Shown here one piece after another: positions 57,048 through 64,000 of a stretch of 64,000 nucleotides of DNA (position 1 is the first letter of the stretch; each line of letters begins with the position of its first letter). The DNA is from Mycobacterium saskatchewanense. Lineage in GTDB: Bacteria > Actinomycetota > Actinomycetes > Mycobacteriales > Mycobacteriaceae. A program made the position numbers and the translations under genes. The notes beneath the pieces are model-generated. The model saw nothing but the letters and a program-made list of their open reading frames with translations. It had not been told where the DNA came from and made no database searches. The stretch lies in NCBI RefSeq assembly GCF_010729105.1, contig NZ_AP022573.1, positions 4,774,001 to 4,838,000 on the forward strand, read 5' to 3'.

Positions 57048-57761
57048 GTGGCTGATGCACCGGTGCGGGAACGACTGCGCGGCATGGGGCTGGCCGTATG
57101 GCATTTCGCCAGTGGCGCGCCGCTGACCTACGCCTGGCTGTTCGTCCTCTTGATCACGACGATCATCCAGAACGTGCTCTCCGGTCGGCAACTGCACGCG
57201 ATGCTGCTGCACCATTCCACCAACATCCATGGGCTGGCCCGGGATCCGCTCGACGTGCTGTTCTCCAGCCTGCTGTGGATCGACGGCCGGAACCTGGAGC
57301 CGTACCTGCTGCTGTTCACCCTGTTCCTCGCGCCCGCCGAACATTGGCTCGGCCACCTGCGTTGGCTCACCGTGGGCCTGACGGCGCACATCCTGTCGAC
57401 GTACATCAGCGAGGGGATGCTGTATTTCGCGATCGAAAAACGCGACGCCGCCGAGCGGCTGATCAACGCCCGCGATATCGGGGTCAGTTACTTCCTGGTC
57501 GCCATCATCGCGGTGCTGTCCTACCGCATCGCGCGGCCCTGGCGCTGGGGTTATCTCGGGGTGCTGTTCATCATCTTCACCTTCCCGCTCCTCACGATGG
57601 ACCGCGTCGAGCTGAACTTCACCGCCATCGGGCACTTCACGTCGATCCTGATCGGCCTGTGCTTCTACCCGATGGCCCGCGCGCGGGGCGGCCGGCAGCT
57701 GAACCCGGCGCGCGTCGGGCCGGCGTTCCGGCAGCGCCGCCCGTCCGGGAAAACCGGCTGA
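57048..57761 (+). CDS. Rhomboid-like membrane protein (Rv3434c-like)
   Basis: A 237-residue polytopic protein with six or so helices, the same length as Rv3434c. The fourth helix has RDIGVSYFLVAIIAVLS, with a G-x-S that could be the rhomboid nucleophile but lacks the usual G-x-S-G. The sixth has TAIGHFTSILIGLCFYP with a His in the right place. It could be an intramembrane protease or an inactive pseudoprotease. GTG at 57048. The peptidase gene starts 2 bp after its stop, so the pair is co-translated. Confidence 0.78.
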   Translation: MADAPVRERLRGMGLAVWHFASGAPLTYAWLFVLLITTIIQNVLSGRQLHAMLLHHSTNIHGLARDPLDVLFSSLLWIDGRNLEPYLLLFTLFLAPAEHWLGHLRWLTVGLTAHILSTYISEGMLYFAIEKRDAAERLINARDIGVSYFLVAIIAVLSYRIARPWRWGYLGVLFIIFTFPLLTMDRVELNFTAIGHFTSILIGLCFYPMARARGGRQLNPARVGPAFRQRRPSGKTG

Positions 57762-57763
57762 CC

Positions 57764-59644
57764 GTGGCGCAGCAGGTGCGCGCGCTCTACGGCGCGTCCC
57801 TGTCTCCGGACGCGACCGCGTTCGCCCACCTCATCGACGACGGCGGTTACCCCCGCGCGGTGCAGCGCTTCCTGCGCGGCTGGCGGGCCAGCTCGTCCCG
57901 CGACGTCGAGCTTCCCGTCGAGGGCTCCGTCTCCCGGGTGATCCACTCGGCCGACGGTCGATGGCTGGCGTGCGAGGTGGCCCCGGGCGGGGGCACGCGC
58001 CACCAGATCTGGGTCGTCACCACCGATCCCGAGGACCGGATGGCCCGGCGCATCGACGGCGAGGAAGCCGGGACCGCCGAGCTGATCGGGTGGGACGGCA
58101 CCTGGGTGGCGGCGATCCTGACCGGTGAGGACGGCATCGGGCGGTCCTGCCTGATCGACCCGGCCGACGGCCGCCGCACGGTGCTGGACCGCCGCTCCGG
58201 CGGCCGACTCGTCGACGCCTGGGCGGGAGCGTCGCTGATCCGCGTCGGCCCGCGCGGCTACCACGACATGATCATGCTGCACGGGCAGACCGAAATCGCC
58301 TTGCTGCCATCGGATCCCGGCTCGACCACCGATGCCGGCGTGATCCTCGACGACCACCATCCGCGCCGCCTGCGCTACGGGCCCACCGGCGAGCTGACCA
58401 AGCTGTACTACCCGGCGAAGAACTACCTGGTCGACGGGCGCACGCCGCCCGACGGTCCCGGCCGCGGCTACGTCCGCGCGCTGATCCGCAGCGACAACGG
58501 CTGCGAGCACGCCCGGCTGCTCGAAGTGACGGTCACCCCCGACGGCGTCACCTACTTCGTGGTGGCCGAGCGCCCGGGCTGCGATCTCGACGAGTTCGTC
58601 GTCAGCGACGACCAGTCGACGGTGGCGCTGTTGTGGAACCTGGACGGCCGCAGCGAATTACAGATCCTGGAGTACACCGACCACACCCTTACCGAACCGA
58701 TTCCGCTGCCCGGCATGGTGGCCACGGAGCTGTCGATCAGCGCGGGCGGCGCGATGGTCGCGATGACCGTCGAGGGGCCGTCGCTGCCGCGCACCGTCGA
58801 GCTGGTGGACCCGCGATCGCGGCAGTGGGAACCCATCGACCGCGAACCCGCCACCGGTCCGGTGATGCCCGGGTCGTCCGTGCCCGCGGGGCCGGAGACG
58901 ATCACCGCGCGCGACGGCCTGCGGCTGAACGCGTGGCTGTACCGGGCCGCCAGCCCGACGGGTGCACTGGTGTACCTGCACGGCGGTCCCGAGGGCCAGT
59001 CGCGACCCGCCTACCACGAGATCCTGGCGCAGCTGGTCGACGACGGCATCACCGTCCTGACGCCGAATGTCCGCGGCTCCGGCGGTTTCGGCAAGACGTT
59101 CGTGCACGCCGACGACAAGGGGCAGCGGTTCGCCGCCATCGACGACGTCGCCGACTGCGTGCGCTTCCTGGTGGACAACGGCCTCGCCGACCCGGCCCGC
59201 GTCGCGTGCGCGGGCTGGTCGTACGGCGGCTATCTGACCTTGGCGGCCTTGACTTTTCATCCCGGCCTGTTCATCGCCGGGGTTTCCATCTGCGGCATGA
59301 GCGACCTGATCACCTTCTACCGCAACACCGAACCGTGGATCGCCGACGCCGCGTTCGCCGAGTACGGGCACCCGGTCAGCGACCGCGAGCTGCTCGAGCG
59401 GCTCTCCCCGCTGCGCAGGGTCGACGCGCTGACCGCGCCCCTGCTGGTGGTGCACGGCGCGCACGACACCAACGTGCCGGTGAGCGAATCGCGCCAGATC
59501 GTCGACGCGTTGCGCGGTGCGGGCCGTGAGGTGCGCTACCTGCTGTTCCACGACGACGGGCACGGCATCGTCAAGCGCGAGAATCGCGCGGTGCTCGCCG
59601 CGGCCATGAGCGAATGGCTGACCAAGGCGTTCGACTCGGCCTAG
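57764..59644 (+). CDS. S9-family prolyl oligopeptidase-like serine peptidase
   Basis: A 626-residue cytoplasmic-looking peptidase. The N-terminal 380 residues form a beta-propeller (repeated strands such as VSRVIHSADGRWLACEVAPG). The C-terminal alpha/beta hydrolase domain includes LVYLHGGPEGQSRPAYHEIL, TPNVRGSGGFGKTF, nucleophile AGWSYGGYLTLAAL, acid VVHGAHDTNVPVSES and His in FHDDGHGIVKREN. The architecture is that of acylaminoacyl-peptidases/DPP-type enzymes. GTG at 57764. It overlaps the convergent methyltransferase gene by 4 nt. Confidence 0.9.
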   Translation: MAQQVRALYGASLSPDATAFAHLIDDGGYPRAVQRFLRGWRASSSRDVELPVEGSVSRVIHSADGRWLACEVAPGGGTRHQIWVVTTDPEDRMARRIDGEEAGTAELIGWDGTWVAAILTGEDGIGRSCLIDPADGRRTVLDRRSGGRLVDAWAGASLIRVGPRGYHDMIMLHGQTEIALLPSDPGSTTDAGVILDDHHPRRLRYGPTGELTKLYYPAKNYLVDGRTPPDGPGRGYVRALIRSDNGCEHARLLEVTVTPDGVTYFVVAERPGCDLDEFVVSDDQSTVALLWNLDGRSELQILEYTDHTLTEPIPLPGMVATELSISAGGAMVAMTVEGPSLPRTVELVDPRSRQWEPIDREPATGPVMPGSSVPAGPETITARDGLRLNAWLYRAASPTGALVYLHGGPEGQSRPAYHEILAQLVDDGITVLTPNVRGSGGFGKTFVHADDKGQRFAAIDDVADCVRFLVDNGLADPARVACAGWSYGGYLTLAALTFHPGLFIAGVSICGMSDLITFYRNTEPWIADAAFAEYGHPVSDRELLERLSPLRRVDALTAPLLVVHGAHDTNVPVSESRQIVDALRGAGREVRYLLFHDDGHGIVKRENRAVLAAAMSEWLTKAFDSA

Positions 59645-60561
59645 GCGCGGGTCGCGGTGACGTACTGCAACGCCGTCGCGTTCTCCGCATCGGGCTGTTC
59701 GGGCAGCGAAAGACGTTGCTCGGCAATCAGATCGGGTATCGACTTGCCGCTCGCCGCCCATCCTCGAGAGCTCAGGTAGCCGACCACGTCGTTGCGTTCG
59801 CCGGCGTACCACAGGTCGGTCATCTCGATGTCGAACCCGTGTTCGCGCCACTGCTCGGTGACGTCACGGATCCGATCCGCCATCGCCTGCACGCCGTCAC
59901 CGGGATCCCGCAGGTTTTCGGTGGCCAACCGGCTGCCCGCGCAGCTCAGCTCGGTGATGCTGTCCAGGAGCCGGTCCTGGGCGTCCGGCGGCAGGAACGG
60001 CAGCAACCCTTCGGGGCTCCACGCGATGGGCGCACCGGTGTCCAGGCCCGCCCCGCGCAGGGCGGTGGCCCAGTCATGGCGAAGGTCGACGGACACCACC
60101 CGCAGTTCGGCGGTCGGCTGCGCGCCAAGGTCGGCCAGCGTCGTGGTCTTGAATTCGGTCACCTGGGGTTGGTCGATCTCGAAGACGGTGGTCCCCGCCG
60201 GCCACGGCAGCCGGTAGGCGCGGGCGTCCAGACCGGAAGCCAGAATCACCGCCTGGCGGATGCCGGCGTCGGCCGCGGCCAGGAAGAAGTCGTCGAAGAA
60301 GCGGGTGCGGATGCCCATCATCTGGGCCATGCGGACCATTCCGAAGTCACCGTTGTCGTCGACCTGCGCCGGATCCAATTCGCCGCTCGCCAGCCGGGTG
60401 AAGAAGTCGACGCCCACCGCCCGCACCAGCGGCTCCGCGAACGGATCGTCGATCAGTGGTTCGTCGCCGCGGCTGGCCAGCGCGCGGCCCACCGCCACGC
60501 CGGTCGCAGTGGCTCCCACCCCGTTGCCCAGGTCCCAGGTGTCGTCGTCCGTCCGTGCCAT
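59641..60561 (-). CDS. SAM-dependent methyltransferase, TIGR00027 family
   Basis: A 306-residue second member of the family seen at 1777-2682. MARTDDDTWDLGNGVGATAT opens it, then DPFAEPLVRAVGVDFFTRLA, the SAM-binding VILASGLDARAYRLPWP and VFEIDQPQVTEFKTTTL. ATG at 60561 fits the family; the frame extends upstream without similarity. It interrupts the otherwise Rv3434c-Rv3433c-like order. Substrate unknown. Confidence 0.88.
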   Translation of the reverse strand: MARTDDDTWDLGNGVGATATGVAVGRALASRGDEPLIDDPFAEPLVRAVGVDFFTRLASGELDPAQVDDNGDFGMVRMAQMMGIRTRFFDDFFLAAADAGIRQAVILASGLDARAYRLPWPAGTTVFEIDQPQVTEFKTTTLADLGAQPTAELRVVSVDLRHDWATALRGAGLDTGAPIAWSPEGLLPFLPPDAQDRLLDSITELSCAGSRLATENLRDPGDGVQAMADRIRDVTEQWREHGFDIEMTDLWYAGERNDVVGYLSSRGWAASGKSIPDLIAEQRLSLPEQPDAENATALQYVTATRA

Positions 60562-60679
60562 GTCCACCCCGATCTCCGGTCGCCGTCGAGTCGGGCGCGA
60601 GGGTACGCCCGAACGATGACACGTGATGACCGGTGAGCGCGGTTCAAGGAACCGGCGCATCCATGGAATGCTTGTTCCG

Positions 60680-62101
60680 ATGCGGCATTACTACTCAGTA
60701 GACGCGATCCGCCAGGCCGAAGCCCCGCTGCTGGCCAGCCTGCCCGACGGTGCCCTGATGAGGCGCGCGGCGTTCGGACTGGCCACCGAGATCCTCGGCG
60801 AGCTGAAGGCCCGCACGGGCGGGGTGGCCGGCCGCCGGGTCTGCGCGGTCGTCGGCTCGGGGGACAACGGCGGGGACGCCCTATGGGCGGCGACGTTCGT
60901 GCGGCGCCGTGGCGCGGCGGCCGACGCGGTGCTGCTCAACCCGGACCACACGCATCGCAAGGGGCTGGCGGCGCTGCTGCAGGCGGGCGGCCGGATCGTG
61001 GGAAATGTCTCCCCGACAACGGATCTCGTCATCGACGGCGTCGTGGGCATCTCCGGTTCCGGGCCGCTGCGGCCGGCCGCGGCCGACGTGTTCGCCGCGG
61101 TCGACGGGGCGGGCATCCCGGTGGTCGCCGTCGACATCCCCAGCGGCATCGACGTGGCGACCGGCGCCATCACCGGCCCGGCGGTGCACGCCGCGCTGAC
61201 CGTCACCTTCGGCGGGCTCAAGCCCGTCCATGCCCTGGCCGACTGCGGGCGGGTGAAGCTGATCGACATCGGGCTCGACCTGCCCGAGACGGACGTCCTG
61301 GGCTTCGAGGCCGCAGACGTGGCCGCGCGCTGGCCGGTGCCCGGGCCGCACGACGACAAGTACACCCAGGGCGTGACGGGCGTGATGGCCGGTTCGTCGA
61401 CGTATCCGGGCGCGGCCGTGCTGTGCACGGGGGCCGCCGTGGCGGCGCACTCCGGCATGGTGCGTTACGCCGGCAGCGCGCACCGCGAGGTGCTCGCGCG
61501 CTGGCCGGAGGTGATCGCGTCGCCGACCCCGGCCTCGGCCGGCCGGGTGCAGTCCTGGGTGGTCGGTCCGGGTTTGGGCACCGACGAGACCGGGGCCGCG
61601 GCGCTGTGGTTCGCGCTGGAAACCAACCTGCCGGTGGTCGTCGACGCCGACGGGCTGACCATCCTGGCGGCCCACCCCGAACTCGTGGTCAACCGCGCCG
61701 CGCCGACCGTGCTTACCCCGCATGCCGGTGAATTCGCCCGGCTGGCGGGTAACCCGCCCGGGGACGACCGCGTCGGCGCGTGCCGCAGGCTGGCCGACAC
61801 GTTCGGCGCCACCGTGCTGCTCAAGGGGAACGTCACCGTCATCGCCGACCCCGGCGGTCCGGTCTACCTCAACCCTGCCGGGCAGTCCTGGGCGGCCACC
61901 GCGGGCTCCGGCGACGTGCTGTCCGGGATGATCGGCGCGCTGCTGGCCTCCGGCCTGCCGGCCGCCGAGGCCGCGGCGGCTGCGGCCTTCGTGCACGCGC
62001 GCGCGGCAGCGCTGGCGGCCGCCGACCCGGGCCCCGGGGACGCGCCGACGTCGTCGTCTCGCATGGTGCCGCACATCAGGGCGGCGCTGGCCGCCCTTTA
62101 G
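60680..62101 (+). CDS. nnr: Bifunctional NAD(P)H-hydrate repair enzyme
   Basis: A 473-residue fusion of two repair enzymes for damaged NAD(P)HX. The N-terminal epimerase domain (1-215) has VVGSGDNGGDALWAATFVRR and VVAVDIPSGIDVATGAI. The C-terminal dehydratase domain includes GVMAGSSTYPGAAVLCTGAA, PHAGEFARLAG and ATAGSGDVLSGMIGALLASG with the catalytic Asp. The length equals Rv3433c. ATG 60680; an in-frame ATG at 60668 is an alternative. gadB follows after 24 bp. Confidence 0.95.
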   Translation: MRHYYSVDAIRQAEAPLLASLPDGALMRRAAFGLATEILGELKARTGGVAGRRVCAVVGSGDNGGDALWAATFVRRRGAAADAVLLNPDHTHRKGLAALLQAGGRIVGNVSPTTDLVIDGVVGISGSGPLRPAAADVFAAVDGAGIPVVAVDIPSGIDVATGAITGPAVHAALTVTFGGLKPVHALADCGRVKLIDIGLDLPETDVLGFEAADVAARWPVPGPHDDKYTQGVTGVMAGSSTYPGAAVLCTGAAVAAHSGMVRYAGSAHREVLARWPEVIASPTPASAGRVQSWVVGPGLGTDETGAAALWFALETNLPVVVDADGLTILAAHPELVVNRAAPTVLTPHAGEFARLAGNPPGDDRVGACRRLADTFGATVLLKGNVTVIADPGGPVYLNPAGQSWAATAGSGDVLSGMIGALLASGLPAAEAAAAAAFVHARAAALAAADPGPGDAPTSSSRMVPHIRAALAAL

Positions 62102-62125
62102 GACCTCCAGGAAAGGATTCTCCTA

Positions 62126-63508
62126 GTGCCCCAACACCCGTCCCTGCCCGCGCACTCGATCGCCCCCGCCTACACCGGCCGGCTGTTCACCGCGCCGGTG
62201 CCCGCGCTGCGGATGCCCGACGAGTCGATGGACCCGGAGGCCGCCTACCGCTTCATCCACGACGAGCTGATGCTCGACGGCAGTTCCCGGCTGAACCTGG
62301 CGACCTTCGTGACGACGTGGATGGACCCCGAGGCCGGCAAGTTGATGGCCGAGACGTTCGACAAAAACATGATCGACAAGGACGAATACCCGGCGACCGC
62401 GGCGATCGAGCAGCGCTGCGTGTGCATGGTGGCCGATTTGTTCCACGCCGAAGGCCTGGACGACGCCGACCCCTCCAGCGCCTGTGGCGTGTCCACCATC
62501 GGCTCCAGCGAGGCCGTCATGCTGGGCGGACTGGCGATGAAATGGCGGTGGCGGGCCAAGGTCGGTAAGGGCTGGGAGGGCCGCCGGCCGAACCTGGTGA
62601 TGGGCTCCAACGTCCAGGTGGTCTGGGAGAAGTTCTGCCGCTACTTCGACGTCGAGCCCCGCTACCTGCGGATGGAGGAGGGGCGCTACATCATCACCCC
62701 CGAACAGGTGGTGGACGCCGTCGACGAGGACACCATCGGGGTGGTGGCGATCCTGGGGACCACCTACACCGGTGAGCTGGAGCCCGTCGCCGACATCTGC
62801 GGCGCGCTGGACAAGCTGGCCGCCAGCGGCGGCGTGGACGTCCCGGTGCACGTCGACGCCGCCAGCGGCGGGTTCGTGGTGCCCTTCCTGCACCCCGAGC
62901 TCAAGTGGGATTTCCGGCTGCCGCGGGTGGTGTCCATCAACGTCAGCGGCCACAAGTACGGGCTGACCTACCCCGGCGTCGGGTTCGTGGTGTGGCGCAG
63001 CAAGGAGTACCTGCCGGAGGACCTGGTGTTCCACGTGAACTACCTCGGCGGCGACATGCCGACCTTCACGCTGAACTTCTCCCGCCCCGGCAACCAGGTC
63101 GTGGGCCAGTACTACAACTTCCTGCGGCTGGGCCGCGAGGGCTATACGAAGGTCATGCAGGCGCTGTCGGGCACGGCGCGCTGGTTGGGGGAGCAGCTGC
63201 GGGTGAGCGAGCACTGCGAGCTGGTCTCGGACGGTTCGGCGATCCCGGTGATCGCCTTCCGGCTCGCCGAGAACCGCGGCTACACCGAGTTCGACCTCTC
63301 CCACGAGCTGCGGGGTTACGGCTGGCAGGTGCCCGCCTACACGATGCCCGACAACGCGACCAACGTCTCGGTGCTGCGGATCGTGGTGCGCGAAGGGCTT
63401 TCGGGCGACCTGGCCCGCGCACTGCACGACGACGCCGTCTCGGCGCTGGCCTCGCTGGACAAGCTCAAGCCGGGCGGCCATTACGACGCGCAGCATTTCG
63501 CGCACTGA
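62126..63508 (+). CDS. gadB: Glutamate decarboxylase
   Basis: A 460-residue PLP enzyme of the GadA/B type converting glutamate to GABA. Group II decarboxylase marks: GVSTIGSSEAVMLGGLAMKW, PVHVDAASGGFVVPFLHPEL (D244) and the PLP lysine K277 in SINVSGHKYGLTYPG. The C-terminus is H-rich (GGHYDAQHFAH). GTG start after AGGAAAGGATTC. Position after nnr matches Rv3432c. Role may be acid tolerance or a GABA shunt; no adjacent antiporter was seen. Confidence 0.95.
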   Translation: MPQHPSLPAHSIAPAYTGRLFTAPVPALRMPDESMDPEAAYRFIHDELMLDGSSRLNLATFVTTWMDPEAGKLMAETFDKNMIDKDEYPATAAIEQRCVCMVADLFHAEGLDDADPSSACGVSTIGSSEAVMLGGLAMKWRWRAKVGKGWEGRRPNLVMGSNVQVVWEKFCRYFDVEPRYLRMEEGRYIITPEQVVDAVDEDTIGVVAILGTTYTGELEPVADICGALDKLAASGGVDVPVHVDAASGGFVVPFLHPELKWDFRLPRVVSINVSGHKYGLTYPGVGFVVWRSKEYLPEDLVFHVNYLGGDMPTFTLNFSRPGNQVVGQYYNFLRLGREGYTKVMQALSGTARWLGEQLRVSEHCELVSDGSAIPVIAFRLAENRGYTEFDLSHELRGYGWQVPAYTMPDNATNVSVLRIVVREGLSGDLARALHDDAVSALASLDKLKPGGHYDAQHFAH

Positions 63509-63571
63509 TTTCCCGGCGCCGAACGTCGGACGCTCGGCGGCGCTCGGGGCGCTTCTGGGACAATGGCTGCC

Positions 63572-64000
63572 ATGAACGGGCCGGCCGTTACGCCGATATC
63601 CCTGACGCCGGGCGTCGTCGCCGAGGCCGTCGTGGACCTCGGCGCCGTCGAGCACAACGTGCGGGTGCTGCGTGAGCACGCCGGCGCGGCGCAGGTCATG
63701 GCCGTCGTCAAGGCCGACGGCTACGGCCACGGCGCCACCCAGGTCGCCCGCGCCGCGCTGGCGGCCGGGGCGGCCGAGCTCGGCGTCGCCACCGTCGACG
63801 AGGCGCTGGCGCTGCGCGCCGACGGGATCACCGCCCCGGTGCTGGCCTGGCTGCACCCGCCGGGCGCCGACTTCGGGCCCGCGCTGCTGGCGGACGTCGA
63901 AATCGCCGTCTCCTCGGAACGCCAGCTCGACGAGTTGCTGGATGCGGTGCGCCGGACCGGGCGGACGGCGACGCTGACGGTCAAGGTCGACACCGGCCTG
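63572..64000 (+). CDS. alr: Alanine racemase, 5' part
   Basis: The first 143 residues of a PLP-dependent alanine racemase; the gene runs past the window end. [19 protein letters not shown] leads to the PLP lysine K47 in [19 protein letters not shown], then [18 protein letters not shown]-alanine is needed for peptidoglycan. ATG 63572 or 63563, both in frame. Corresponds to Rv3423c, which in M. tuberculosis lies slightly further from gadB; genes Rv3431c-Rv3424c seem absent between them here. Confidence 0.95.
   Translation, partial: MNGPAVTPISLTPGVVAEAVVDLGAVEHNVRVLREHAGAAQVMAVVKADGYGHGATQVARAALAAGAAELGVATVDEALALRADGITAPVLAWLHPPGADFGPALLADVEIAVSSERQLDELLDAVRRTGRTATLTVKVDTGL

Overview
The window is about 70% G+C and reads as the chromosome of a slow-growing Mycobacterium, probably close to the M. 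avium complex. The evidence is PE proteins with Gly-rich repeats, an ESX-4 type VII secretion locus, F420-dependent LLM oxidoreductases, a 13E12-type HNH gene, TIGR00027 methyltransferases, cutinases, and gene order matching two M. tuberculosis segments (Rv0729-Rv0737 with Rv0751c-Rv0753c, and Rv3465-Rv3432c). No rRNA, tRNA or CRISPR was seen.

Layout. 1-6.9 kb: end of a xylulokinase-type gene, an acetyltransferase with a GyrA-like N-terminus, a methyltransferase, then secY-adk-map and the sigL-rslA sigma/anti-sigma pair. 6.9-13.2 kb: an aminotransferase remnant, a MarR regulator, a TetR/hydrolase divergent pair and the valine-catabolic operon mmsA-fadE9-mmsB. 13.2-15.3 kb: the 5' stump of a flavoprotein gene abutting a 13E12-family HNH gene whose C-terminus is frameshifted by an 8-bp duplication. 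15.3-20.3 kb: a tight same-strand run of TetR, flavoprotein, ECF-like sigma factor, Tat-type Rieske protein, cupredoxin lipoprotein, metallophosphoesterase and small membrane protein. 20.3-23.8 kb: two tandem PE proteins with C-terminal aspartic-protease domains. 23.9-29.6 kb: rmlBC (dTDP-rhamnose), an F420 oxidoreductase, and a soluble histidine kinase coupled to a response regulator fused to a thioredoxin-reductase-like flavoprotein that lacks the CxxC disulfide.

29.9-34.5 kb: infA-rpmJ-rpsM-rpsK-rpsD-rpoA-rplQ-truA. 34.5-45.8 kb: two cutinases and ESX-4 (eccB4, mycP4, eccD4, eccC4, an accessory gene, esxU, esxT), closed by a strong hairpin terminator. 46.0-48.4 kb: rplM-rpsI-glmM, followed by a pair of possible type VII substrates. 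50.1-64 kb: an LLM oxidoreductase, a hydrolase-like protein without a serine nucleophile, small proteins, glmS, two tandem DUF4436 proteins, a rhomboid-like protein, an S9 peptidase, a second methyltransferase, nnr, gadB and the start of alr.

How it fits together: much of the right half serves translation and envelope building (glmM and glmS towards UDP-GlcNAc, alr towards D-Ala, rmlBC towards the rhamnose linker). The regions 15-20 kb and 26-30 kb carry two separate redox-flavoured signalling modules and are the least explained parts. The secY-adk-map and infA-rpoA blocks, contiguous in many bacteria, lie 24 kb apart here with accessory genes between them. Start codons were chosen by Shine-Dalgarno spacing, overlaps and family length; uncertain cases are stated.
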